A stretch of 64,000 bases of DNA from Salinimonas profundi (GTDB lineage Bacteria; Pseudomonadota; Gammaproteobacteria; Enterobacterales; Alteromonadaceae): assembly GCF_014750655.1 (NCBI RefSeq), contig NZ_JABBXD010000009.1, positions 1 through 64,000 of the forward strand. The letters are read 5' to 3'. Each line of letters starts with the position of its first letter. Position 1 is the stretch's first letter. Positions 55,986-64,000 of this stretch are shown here, in pieces. Both the position numbers and the translations under genes were made by a program. The notes below the pieces were generated by a model that saw nothing but the letters and a program-made list of their open reading frames with translations, had not been told where the DNA came from and did no database searches.

Positions 55986-55997
55986 TTTTATATTACA
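55986..55997 (-). promoter_or_regulatory. locus operator motif before the aldose epimerase
   Basis: On the minus strand, TGTAATATAAAA matches TGTAATATAATA at 11 of 12 positions, 30 bases before the epimerase start. Confidence 0.6.
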
Positions 55998-56028
55998 AAA
56001 TAAAGGTACATTGCAAGTGCAGTCAGAC

Positions 56029-56625
56029 TTAACGCTTAACTTTTCCGTCCACAACAAGAAAATATGCCATGCCGGCACGCTCAGCCGCTTGCTTACCAAT
56101 ATCGGTATCCTCAAATACCACACATTCTTCAGGCTTAACATTCATGAGCCGGGCTGCTGTTAAGAAAGTTTCAGGATGCGGTTTACCGTGAGTGACATCA
56201 GAGGCGGTAACCATCGCATCAAGTTTGTTCAACAAATCGTGATGATTCAACAAATGTTCCGCATGGGCCCGTTCCGATCCGGTGCCAATCGCTACCTGCA
56301 TTTTGGGGCGGTAATGATGAAAAATCTCAGTGGTTTCAGCAATGAGCGAAGGTATGAAATCCATTGTTTCCCAGACTTCTCTTTTACGACGCGCAACTTC
56401 ATCAGGACTGTGGCTACTGCCGTGTTTTTCGTTAAGAATTTCTACTGTTTTGCGGGTAGGTACCCCGCCTAAACCGTACATATAATCCCGATCAAAGGGT
56501 ATTTTGAAGCTTTCACAGGTCTGTTTCCAGGCTTCCATGTGCGCGCCCATCGAATCAATCAGGGTGCCATCCATATCAAAGATAATGGCCTTGTAAGCGC
56601 TCAGGTCTATCAAAGTTGTTGTCAT
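56029..56625 (-). CDS. HAD-family sugar-phosphate phosphatase (YqaB-like)
   Basis: This 198-residue HAD hydrolase of the beta-phosphoglucomutase-like group has the nucleophile motif FDMDGTLIDS (near residue 16), GTGSERAH, a Lys in GKPHPE and acidic VFEDTD. Length and the helical cap fit E. coli YqaB (fructose-1-phosphate phosphatase). It follows araA by about 140 bases and precedes the epimerase. It may remove toxic sugar phosphates that build up during arabinose use, by inference. The ribosome site GGTGGG supports the start. Confidence 0.82.
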   Translation of the reverse strand: MTTTLIDLSAYKAIIFDMDGTLIDSMGAHMEAWKQTCESFKIPFDRDYMYGLGGVPTRKTVEILNEKHGSSHSPDEVARRKREVWETMDFIPSLIAETTEIFHHYRPKMQVAIGTGSERAHAEHLLNHHDLLNKLDAMVTASDVTHGKPHPETFLTAARLMNVKPEECVVFEDTDIGKQAAERAGMAYFLVVDGKVKR

Positions 56626-56764
56626 CGTTACCCACCTTCGGTCCGGCAGGCGGTACGTGCCGGAAATTGTATTGAATCAGAAACAACAAAACTGACCACC
56701 AGGGCCAGCTTTGTTAGATAAAACAAGTCAGTAACAACATCAGGTATTGATGCGTCAGTGTGAC

Positions 56765-58264
56765 TTATACGCCTTGTCTGAGCATATAATATGCTGCGTT
56801 GTTGCGCAGTTCTGATTTTAACCCACGGATTGTTGTATCCTGGTCTATCACGACTGTTTCAACGCCAGCCATCTCTGCATAGTCCACAATCATATCAGTG
56901 GTAACCGCCTGACTGTACGCAGTGTGGTGCGCACCGCCGGCATGAATCCACGCTGCAGCTGCAACAGACAGATTCGGTTTTGGCTCCCACAGTGCAGACG
57001 CTACCGGTAAGTGTGGCAACTCAGCAGGCGGTGCAACCGTTTCCACTTCGTTAATCAAAATCCGGAAACGATTGCCCATATCAATAGGTGATACGTTGAT
57101 TGCCGGACCTGGTGTTGCAGTGAAAAGCAGTCGACCCACATCACACTTTACACCGATTGTATGGTGATGGACTTCAAGTCTGGGTTTGGCTGACGAAATA
57201 CTGGGACAAATTTCCAGCATGTGCGCGCCCAATACCTGATCCGGATCGCCCAGATTATAGGTGTAATCTTCCATGAAAGAACAACCACCCTGACGCCCTT
57301 CGCCCATGGCTTTCATAATGCGAACCATAGCAGCGGTTTTCCAGTCACCCTCGCCGCCATAGCCGTAACCTTTCGACATCAGACGCTGGGTAGCCAGTCC
57401 CGGCAGACCTGACAGCCCCGCCAGATTTTCAAAGCAATTAGTAAATGCCTTGAAGTTGCCATCATCTAAAAAGCGCTGCATGCCCAGTTCCAGGCGAGCT
57501 TCGTTCTCAATCATCGCTTTATGATGGCTGTCTTTCCATGTGTCATTACTGATGATGTAATCATTATGATATTCATCTAACTGCGCAGACACATCTGCAT
57601 CGGATACGGCATCAACGCGTTCAGCAAGTTCAGCCGTACCAAAGGCATGAACCTCGTAGCCGAACTGGATTTGCGCTGCCACCTTATCGCCTTCGGTTAC
57701 CGCTACCTGACGCATGTTATCGCCAAAGCGCGCTACTTTCAGAGTCTGGCTCTCATGCCAGCCAATTGCCGCCCGGCACCAGTCATCAATCTGGGCCAGC
57801 ACATCTGAACGCTCCCAATGCCCGACAACCACTTTACGCTCTTTACGCATGCGGGTGCCGATAAAGCCAAACTCACGGTCGCCGTGAGCGCTTTGGTGCG
57901 TGTTCATGTAATTCATGTTGATAGAATCCCATGGCAGCGCAGCATTAAATTGCGTGTGCAGGTGCATCCACGGCTTATTAAGTTCGTTAAGCCCTGCAAT
58001 CCACATTTTGGCTGGCGAGAATGTGTGCATCCACAAAATCAGGCCCACACAGTTCTTATCAGCATTTGCCTGCTGACAGACTGCATAAATTTCATCAGGC
58101 GATTTAACAATGGGTTTAAAGACAATGTTGACCGGCAGTTTGCTAGTGCCATTCAGGCCTTTGACAATGCCTTCACTGTCGCTGGCTACATTTTCCAATA
58201 CTTTCGGGCCGTACAGGTGCTGTGAGCCTGTGACAAACCAAACTTCTTTCGTCATCGTCGTCAT
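56765..58264 (-). CDS. araA: L-arabinose isomerase
   Basis: AraA converts L-arabinose to L-ribulose in the cytoplasm with Mn2+. The 499-residue protein (E. coli 500) is similar throughout: [13 protein letters not shown] at the start, metal-binding Glu and His in [24 protein letters not shown] and GGAHHT. It is the third gene of araB-araD-araA, 30 bases after araD. Confidence 0.97.
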   Translation of the reverse strand: MTTMTKEVWFVTGSQHLYGPKVLENVASDSEGIVKGLNGTSKLPVNIVFKPIVKSPDEIYAVCQQANADKNCVGLILWMHTFSPAKMWIAGLNELNKPWMHLHTQFNAALPWDSINMNYMNTHQSAHGDREFGFIGTRMRKERKVVVGHWERSDVLAQIDDWCRAAIGWHESQTLKVARFGDNMRQVAVTEGDKVAAQIQFGYEVHAFGTAELAERVDAVSDADVSAQLDEYHNDYIISNDTWKDSHHKAMIENEARLELGMQRFLDDGNFKAFTNCFENLAGLSGLPGLATQRLMSKGYGYGGEGDWKTAAMVRIMKAMGEGRQGGCSFMEDYTYNLGDPDQVLGAHMLEICPSISSAKPRLEVHHHTIGVKCDVGRLLFTATPGPAINVSPIDMGNRFRILINEVETVAPPAELPHLPVASALWEPKPNLSVAAAAWIHAGGAHHTAYSQAVTTDMIVDYAEMAGVETVVIDQDTTIRGLKSELRNNAAYYMLRQGV

Positions 58265-58294
58265 AAGTAAATCCTCTTCAATTCTGCACGGTGC

Positions 58295-58987
58295 TTAGCT
58301 TTGCCCGTAATAGGCGTCTTTACCGTGTTTACGTAAATAATGTTTGTCCATCACAGCTTGCTTGAGCACAGCTGCGTGCGGATCCAACGTTCTTGTCAGG
58401 TACGCCATCCGGGCAATTTCTTCCAGTAATGCTGCGTGGTAAACCGATTGCGCAGCATCGTTACCCCATGTGAAAGGTGCATGGCCGGCTACGATGACCA
58501 TGGGAGCGGCTTTTGGATCACGCTCTGCATAGGCATCGGTTATCTGCACCCCGGTTTCTTCTTCGTAATCCCCGTTTACCTGTTCATCCGTTAAATCGCG
58601 CGTGCAGGTGATTTCGCCGTGAACATAATCGGCGTGGGTAGTCCCCAAACAGGGAATGCTCTGACGTGCCTGCGCCCATGCTGTGGCATAGGTGCTGTGG
58701 GTGTGGGTAACACCGCCGATACTGTCAAAGGCTCGATATAAGTGCGTATGCGTTTTAGTATCAGAAGACGGGCGCATCTTGCCTTCCACCACCGTGTTTT
58801 CCAGATCGACGATCACGATGTCTTCCGGCTTCATGTCTTCGTAGGCAACGCCACTTGGCTTTATTGCCACCACGCCCTTGTCGCGGTCTATCTGCGACAC
58901 ATTGCCAAAGGTATAGATCACCAGGTTTCTGCGCTGAAGCTCCATATTGGCTTCAAATACTTCACGCTTTAATTCTTTGTAACTCAT
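58295..58987 (-). CDS. araD: L-ribulose-5-phosphate 4-epimerase
   Basis: AraD converts L-ribulose-5-phosphate to D-xylulose-5-phosphate with zinc. The 230-residue protein (E. coli 231) has zinc histidines in VTHTHSTYATAW (about 93-104) and AGHAPFTWG, the catalytic-type Asp in HADYVHGE, and the C-terminal Tyr in DAYYGQS. Its start overlaps the araB stop by ATGA, giving coupled translation. Confidence 0.96.
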   Translation of the reverse strand: MSYKELKREVFEANMELQRRNLVIYTFGNVSQIDRDKGVVAIKPSGVAYEDMKPEDIVIVDLENTVVEGKMRPSSDTKTHTHLYRAFDSIGGVTHTHSTYATAWAQARQSIPCLGTTHADYVHGEITCTRDLTDEQVNGDYEEETGVQITDAYAERDPKAAPMVIVAGHAPFTWGNDAAQSVYHAALLEEIARMAYLTRTLDPHAAVLKQAVMDKHYLRKHGKDAYYGQS

Positions 58988-60642
58988 GGATTACCTCCAT
59001 CGACAAATTGCCCCAGTTGCGTGTACTTGTGATAAAGCACATCATAAACAGCCGCTCGCTTCGCATCTGGCGTATATTGTTTGGCCACAGGCGATGCCAT
59101 TACCTGTTGAGCCGCTTCCACCGTATCGAACTCCCCGGCCGCAACTGCAGCCATAATTGCAGCGCCCAAAGCACAACTTTGCTCGCTTTCAAGCACATCA
59201 ATGGGGCAATTCCAGACATCCGCACAGGTTTGCATGACATAGTCTGACTTTTTGGAAATACCACCAATGGTTACCACTGAGCTAATCGGCACGCCCTGTT
59301 GCTCAAACCGTTCGGTAATCGCGCGGGCACCAAATGCGGTAGCTTCGACCAGCGCCTTAAACAGCTGAGGTGCGTCGGCGCCCATCTTTATTCCGGCCAT
59401 TGCCATAGCAACACTTTGATCAGCATCAGGTGTGCGACGTCCATTGACCCAGTCAAGCGCAACGATGTCGCTTTCTTTAACCGGCAACAAGGATGCTGCA
59501 TCAGACAAACGGACCAGGGCAGACTCTTCAATTTTTTCCACCAGCTCACGCTGACCTGATTCAGTCAGTTCGCTCATTAATTGGCGGGTGGGCCATAGCA
59601 CCACATCTTTAAACCAGGCATAAAGATCCCCAAAGGCAGACTGCCCGGCTTCAAGTCCAATCATGTCTGGCACCACTGAACCATCTACCTGACCACAGAT
59701 GCCTTTAACACAGGTATCGCCTAGCTGAGACTTGGAGGTCACGGTGATATCACAGGTCGAGGTGCCCATCACTTTGGTCAACACGCCTTGTCTGACATTG
59801 GCTGCTACCGCGCCCATATGGCAATCAAAAGCACCATATCCAATCGCAATGCCTTCAGGTAACCCAAGTTTTTCCGCCCATTCAGCGGTCAGTTCGCCGG
59901 CTTTTTCGTGGCTGGATTTCGTTTCAGCGTTGATGTGGTCCACCATGCCGTCCAGCAGCGGATCGATACCAGTGAAAAAATCATTAGGCGGGAAGCCGCC
60001 CCACTGCTCATTCCACATCATTTTGTGACCACTGGCACAGCGGCCGAAAGTCATTTGTGAAGGATGGGTTTTTCCACACATCAGTGCAGTCATCCAGTCA
60101 CAATGTTCAACCCACGCATAGGTGGCCGCTTTAACGTCAGCATCGTTTCTGAAAATATGCAGCGCTTTGGCCCAATACCACTCAGAGGAATAAATGCCAC
60201 CCATGTAAGCCAGATAGTTGATATCGTTACTGTTGGCCGCTTCGGTGATTTCTTTAGCTTCTTTGAGCGCGGTATGATCTTTCCACAACACAAACATGGC
60301 GTTCGGGTTTTCAGCAAACGCGTCCGTCAGCGCAAGAGGCGTACCGCTGTCATTTATCGCAACGGGCGTGGAACCTGTAGTGTCGAAACTCATGCCAATA
60401 ACATTATCGGCCGTACCGGCTGGCACTTTTTCCCAGAGTCCACGAACAACAGCAATAAGACTGTCGATATAATCCTGCGGATGCTGACGATACTGATCTT
60501 CTGCAGGTACACAGTAGCGCCCCTGCGACCAGCGCGGATAGTTTATTTGATGACTGGCTAGTTCGGCGCCGGTGCTCACGTCCACCAGAAGTGCACGTAC
60601 TGAGTCCGAACCATAATCCAATCCCAGCGAATAGCGAGACAT
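58984..60642 (-). CDS. araB: L-ribulokinase
   Basis: AraB phosphorylates L-ribulose at the expense of ATP. The 552-residue FGGY-family kinase (E. coli 566) starts with SLGLDYGSDSVRALLVD and has GMSFDTTGSTPV, FGAFDCHMGAVAAN-type and GGISKKSDYV motifs. The frame stays open to 60810, but MSRYSLGLDYG at 60642, preceded by AAAGGG, matches the family start, and the upstream part holds the operator motif. It is the first gene of araB-araD-araA. Confidence 0.96.
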   Translation of the reverse strand: MSRYSLGLDYGSDSVRALLVDVSTGAELASHQINYPRWSQGRYCVPAEDQYRQHPQDYIDSLIAVVRGLWEKVPAGTADNVIGMSFDTTGSTPVAINDSGTPLALTDAFAENPNAMFVLWKDHTALKEAKEITEAANSNDINYLAYMGGIYSSEWYWAKALHIFRNDADVKAATYAWVEHCDWMTALMCGKTHPSQMTFGRCASGHKMMWNEQWGGFPPNDFFTGIDPLLDGMVDHINAETKSSHEKAGELTAEWAEKLGLPEGIAIGYGAFDCHMGAVAANVRQGVLTKVMGTSTCDITVTSKSQLGDTCVKGICGQVDGSVVPDMIGLEAGQSAFGDLYAWFKDVVLWPTRQLMSELTESGQRELVEKIEESALVRLSDAASLLPVKESDIVALDWVNGRRTPDADQSVAMAMAGIKMGADAPQLFKALVEATAFGARAITERFEQQGVPISSVVTIGGISKKSDYVMQTCADVWNCPIDVLESEQSCALGAAIMAAVAAGEFDTVEAAQQVMASPVAKQYTPDAKRAAVYDVLYHKYTQLGQFVDGGNP

Positions 60643-60691
60643 AGAGACCCTTTTCGATGAACTGTTAACAAAATTAGTCACAACATTTATT

Positions 60692-60703
60692 TGTATGATA
60701 ATA
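60692..60703 (+). promoter_or_regulatory. locus operator motif between araB and tal
   Basis: TGTATGATAATA differs from TGTAATATAATA at two positions. It is 50 bases from the araB start and 157 bases from the divergent tal start, so it could control the araBDA operon and possibly tal. Confidence 0.5.
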
Positions 60704-60859
60704 TCAACAATACCGAATTGTAAAGGTAATATAAAAAGATTATTAACAGGATGCGCTGGCTTTTGCTCCGTATCCGGCAAGCCTGCCTGCAGTTCGTCGT
60801 TTTGGGGCACTTAAGTAAGTAGCCTGTCATTTAACCCTGACACGTTTTATGGAATGCGT

Positions 60860-61810
60860 ATGCCAACACAGTTAGAACAGTTAAAAACCATGACTACCGT
60901 AGTTGCAGATACCGGTGATTTTAATGCGATTGAGCATTATCAGCCGCAAGACGCTACGACGAATCCTTCTTTACTATTAAAAGCGATGCAGTCAGAGGCT
61001 TTCCGGCCGCTGGGTGTAGAAGCGATGGACTGGGCGCGTCAGCAAAACCCTGCCGATGAGGTGGTCGCGCTGGCAGCAGATAAACTGGCGGTGATGATTG
61101 GATGTAAATTACTGGAGCAGGTACCAGGCCTGGTCTCAACGGAAGTCGATGCACGCTTGTCATTTGATACCATGGCGACGGTTGAAAAAGCCCTCACGCT
61201 CATTGCATTGTATGAAGAGGCTGGCGTGGATACCTCCCGGGTTCTGATTAAAATTGCTGCAACATGGGAAGGCATTCAGGCTGCGCACATTCTCGAATCC
61301 AAAGGTATACGCTGCAACGTCACACTGGTGTTTTCCTTTGCCCAGGCCCGCGCCAGTGCTGAGGCGGGTGCCTACCTCATCTCACCTTTTGTAGGTCGTA
61401 TCCTGGACTGGTATAAAGCCAATGTGCCGGATCAGGACTACAACGGTGCCAATGACCCGGGTGTGGTTTCAGTAAAAACCATCTATAACTACTTTAAAGA
61501 ACATGATTTCCAGACGATTGTGATGGGTGCCAGTTTCAGAAATACCAGCGAAATACAGGAACTGGCCGGGTGCGACCGCCTGACCATCGGTCCGGCTCTG
61601 CTAGAAGAACTGGCGCAGTCTGAAGCGGCACTTGAACAGAAATTGTTTGCAGCCAAACAGGTTTCACCACGCGACCCGGTACTCAGTGAACAGACTTTCC
61701 GCTGGCAGATGAATCAGGACAAAATGGCCAGTGACAAACTGGGTGAAGGGATCCGTCAGTTTGCCGTTGATCAGGAAAAACTGGAAGATTTACTCAACGC
61801 ACTTGGTTAA
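60860..61810 (+). CDS. tal: transaldolase
   Basis: Transaldolase moves a dihydroxyacetone unit between sugar phosphates in the non-oxidative pentose phosphate pathway. The 316-residue protein (E. coli TalB 317) has [10 protein letters not shown] and [11 protein letters not shown] at the start, the Schiff-base Lys in [13 protein letters not shown] (near 130), [11 protein letters not shown] and [16 protein letters not shown] 60860 fits the GGA ribosome site better than the ATG at 60854. Divergent from araBDA and convergent with tkt, it helps drain xylulose-5-phosphate made from arabinose. Confidence 0.95.
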   Translation: MPTQLEQLKTMTTVVADTGDFNAIEHYQPQDATTNPSLLLKAMQSEAFRPLGVEAMDWARQQNPADEVVALAADKLAVMIGCKLLEQVPGLVSTEVDARLSFDTMATVEKALTLIALYEEAGVDTSRVLIKIAATWEGIQAAHILESKGIRCNVTLVFSFAQARASAEAGAYLISPFVGRILDWYKANVPDQDYNGANDPGVVSVKTIYNYFKEHDFQTIVMGASFRNTSEIQELAGCDRLTIGPALLEELAQSEAALEQKLFAAKQVSPRDPVLSEQTFRWQMNQDKMASDKLGEGIRQFAVDQEKLEDLLNALG

Positions 61811-61830
61811 CTGCGCTTCTCAACAAATAC

Positions 61831-61859
61831 AAAAAACCCGGCATGCGCCGGGTTTTTTA
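61831..61859. terminator. bidirectional terminator between tal and tkt
   Basis: A stem AAAACCCGGC / GCCGGGTTTT with an ATGC loop and T-runs on both strands lies between convergent tal and tkt. Confidence 0.9.
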
Positions 61860-61881
61860 TTCATCAAAAATCGTTGCAACG

Positions 61882-63873
61882 CTACTTAAGTAACGCTTTG
61901 GCTTTTGTTACCACATTCTCAGTCGTAAACCCAAAGTGCTCCATCAGTACTGCACCGGGTGCGGACTCTCCAAAGGTTGTCATCCCGACGATGTCGCCGT
62001 TGCTACCAACATACTTGTACCAGAAGTCGCTGTGCGCAGCCTCAATAGCAAGCTTAGGAATATCGGCTGGCAGTACACTGTCGCGGTACGCTTTGTCCTG
62101 CTGGTCAAAATAAGAAGTTGAAGGCATAGACACCACCCGCACGGCAATCCCCTCTTCTTCCAACTGCTGTGCCGCATTCATCGCCAAATTCACTTCCGAA
62201 CCGGTTGCGATAAGAATCAGTTTTGCGTCATCCGTCTCTTTCAGGATGTAGCCACCTTTGGCGATATTCTCGACCTGAGACGCATCACGCGCTATTGACT
62301 GTGTACCCTGACGAGTGAAGACCAGCGCGCTGGGTCCACTTTTTATCAACGCCTGACGCCACGCCTGCGCAGTTTCCGTTGCATCGCAAGGACGCCATGT
62401 TGATAAGTTAGGGGTCATGCGCAGATTAGCTAATTGCTCAACAGGCTGGTGCGTCGGACCATCTTCACCCTGGCCGATAGAATCATGGGTATACACAAAA
62501 ATATCTTTGGCTTTCATCAGAGATGCCATTCGCACCGCATTTCGTGCGTATTCCATGAACATCAGGAAGGTGGCACCAAACGGTACAAAACCACCATGCA
62601 GCGCAATACCATTCATGATCGCGCTCATACCGAATTCGCGGACGCCATAGTAAATATAGTTACCGGCGGGATCGTCCTGTAATCCTTTTACTTCAGGCCA
62701 CAGCGTCAGATTTGATCCAGCCAGATCTGCTGAACCACCCAGCAATTCAGGCAACTGCGAAGCAAAATAGCCAATCGCATTTTGTGAGGCTTTGCGTGTG
62801 GCCATGTCTGACATCTCCTGCTGACAAGCCTGCACATATTCAGCTGATGTTTGCGCAAAGTTTTCCGGTAACGCCCGATCAATGACCCGACGCTTAAATT
62901 CTCTGGCTTCTTCCGGATAAGCATTCTCATAGTCAGAAAACAGCACGTTCCAGTCTTTCTCGCGTTGTGCACCCGCCTCTTTTGCATCCCACTGCGCATA
63001 GACATCATCAGGAATGCTGAATGCTTCGTCCTTCCAATTTAGAAATTCACGCATCAGAGTGACTTCATCAGCACCTAATGGCGCGCCATGGCTTGAGTGA
63101 CTGCCGCCTTTGTTCGGTGAGCCAAAACCAATGACCGTTTTACAGCTGATCAGGGTCGGTTTATCAGACTGACTTTTTGCCTTTTCGATGGCGGCGGCAA
63201 TAGCGTCACTGTCATGACCATCTACATCAGCGATAACCTGCCAGCCATATGATTCAAACCGTTTAGCGGTATCGTCGGTAAACCATCCCTCAACTTCACC
63301 ATCAATAGAAATACCATTATCGTCATAAAAGGCGATAAGTTTGCCCAGACCCAGGGTACCCGCCAAAGAACAGGACTCATGGGAAATCCCCTCCATCAGG
63401 CAGCCATCACCTAAAAAGCAGTAGGTGAAATGGTCCACCAGCGCATAATCGGGTTTGTTGAACTGAGCGGCCAGTGTTTTTTCTGCTATCGCCATGCCCA
63501 CTGCATTAGCAATACCCGCGCCCAGCGGGCCCGTGGTAGTTTCTACTCCGGGGGTATAGCCGTATTCGGGATGCCCCGGTGTTTTTGAGTGTAGCTGACG
63601 AAAGTTACTCAACTCTTCGATAGGCAGGTCGTAACCGGACAGATGTAGCAAGGCATATTGCAGCATCGAGCCGTGACCGTTGGATAACACAAATCGGTCC
63701 CGGTTTGGCCATTCCGGGTTGGACGGATTATGGCTCAGATGTTGCTGCCACAGTACTGTGGCGATATCAGCCATTCCCATTGGTGCGCCAGGATGCCCTG
63801 ACTTTGCTTTTTCCACCGCATCAGCGGCTAACACGCGAATCGCGGCAGCGGACTTAGAACCGGTATATTTCAT
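61882..63873 (-). CDS. tkt: transketolase
   Basis: Transketolase uses thiamine diphosphate to move two-carbon units from xylulose-5-phosphate. The 663-residue protein equals E. coli TktA in length. It has [12 protein letters not shown] near the start, the TPP-binding [12 protein letters not shown] and [10 protein letters not shown], and the pyrimidine-domain segment [19 protein letters not shown]. An operator motif overlaps its probable -10 (63892-63903), so this copy is probably tied to arabinose use, and another housekeeping transketolase may exist elsewhere in the genome. Confidence 0.96.
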   Translation of the reverse strand: MKYTGSKSAAAIRVLAADAVEKAKSGHPGAPMGMADIATVLWQQHLSHNPSNPEWPNRDRFVLSNGHGSMLQYALLHLSGYDLPIEELSNFRQLHSKTPGHPEYGYTPGVETTTGPLGAGIANAVGMAIAEKTLAAQFNKPDYALVDHFTYCFLGDGCLMEGISHESCSLAGTLGLGKLIAFYDDNGISIDGEVEGWFTDDTAKRFESYGWQVIADVDGHDSDAIAAAIEKAKSQSDKPTLISCKTVIGFGSPNKGGSHSSHGAPLGADEVTLMREFLNWKDEAFSIPDDVYAQWDAKEAGAQREKDWNVLFSDYENAYPEEAREFKRRVIDRALPENFAQTSAEYVQACQQEMSDMATRKASQNAIGYFASQLPELLGGSADLAGSNLTLWPEVKGLQDDPAGNYIYYGVREFGMSAIMNGIALHGGFVPFGATFLMFMEYARNAVRMASLMKAKDIFVYTHDSIGQGEDGPTHQPVEQLANLRMTPNLSTWRPCDATETAQAWRQALIKSGPSALVFTRQGTQSIARDASQVENIAKGGYILKETDDAKLILIATGSEVNLAMNAAQQLEEEGIAVRVVSMPSTSYFDQQDKAYRDSVLPADIPKLAIEAAHSDFWYKYVGSNGDIVGMTTFGESAPGAVLMEHFGFTTENVVTKAKALLK

Positions 63874-63891
63874 GAAACCTCACAAACGTAG

Positions 63892-63903
63892 TATTGTATT
63901 ATA
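63892..63903 (-). promoter_or_regulatory. locus operator motif on the tkt promoter
   Basis: On the minus strand, TATAATACAATA matches TGTAATACAATA at 11 of 12 positions and contains a consensus -10 TATAAT, 19 bases before the tkt start. No good -35 was found at the right distance. Confidence 0.55.
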
Positions 63904-64000
63904 ATTAATTGAGCCAGAATTCCCCGCTCTATTCAAGTACCCTGTGCGTAAAATGTAAGAAAAGTGTGAACGATTGTCTTTATCTTACAGTCAAAAAATC

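Noticed and set aside
58984..60810. 608-residue version of araB
   Set aside because: The added N-terminus has no kinase homology and covers the operator region. The ATG at 60642 has a ribosome site and the family start.
1..64000. CRISPR arrays, tRNA genes, insertion sequences, prophage or integrase genes
   Set aside because: Looked for because of the two broken genes and the locus structure. No repeat-spacer pattern, cloverleaf sequence, transposase or integrase was recognised.

Overview
The window looks like a chromosomal segment of a marine gammaproteobacterium of the Alteromonadales, probably Alteromonas-like. This is an inference from gene content: a gamma-type TrmA, FabR with a DesA-type desaturase, SthA, CysJIH, PspA/PspC, a TIGR03899 protein, and large TonB-dependent receptors that serve polysaccharide uptake. 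No tRNA, CRISPR array, transposase or prophage gene was seen.

Left half (1 to about 23,600), mostly core genes. The first 250 bases are the promoter and leader of an rRNA operon read leftward out of the window: two tandem strong promoters and a boxA/leader sequence. Next come a membrane-anchored RRM protein, trmA, fabR facing a desaturase with a FabR-type operator between them, a frameshifted REC-GGDEF-EAL regulator followed by a histidine kinase, sthA, a small exported protein, a uracil-DNA-glycosylase-like protein, a second intact REC-GGDEF-EAL regulator, a TIGR03899 protein, the cysJIH sulfite/PAPS reduction operon with a hairpin just before cysJ, an outer-membrane barrel protein with a DUF2333 protein, a pspA/pspC-type envelope-stress cluster, a small exported protein and dusA.

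Right half (about 23,800 to 64,000), an L-arabinan/L-arabinose utilisation locus. It encodes outer-membrane uptake (a 938-residue TonB receptor), extracytoplasmic depolymerisation (endo-arabinanase, three other GH43 enzymes, GH51, GH127/GH146), a periplasmic aldose epimerase, two sugar symporters (SSS and GPH families), araB-araD-araA, a HAD phosphatase, and transaldolase and transketolase to pass xylulose-5-phosphate into central metabolism. A second module at the left edge (GntR regulator, XylB-like SDR dehydrogenase, TSUP permease, SMP-30 lactonase) suggests a parallel oxidation of the pentose to its aldonate. An AT-rich motif close to TGTAATACAATA occurs in front of nearly every transcription unit of the locus. 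At the TonB receptor it lies on the -10 box, which suggests one repressor, most simply the GntR protein, for the whole regulon.

Inside the locus sits a less familiar block (42,778 to 52,622): a PKD/beta-propeller lipoprotein, an ABC exporter with two DUF3526-type permeases whose ATPase gene carries an in-frame stop, a periplasmic AstE/AspA-like zinc hydrolase and a siderophore-type TonB receptor. The ABC operon and this receptor share an identical 19-base sequence near their starts, which links them as one candidate system of unknown substrate.
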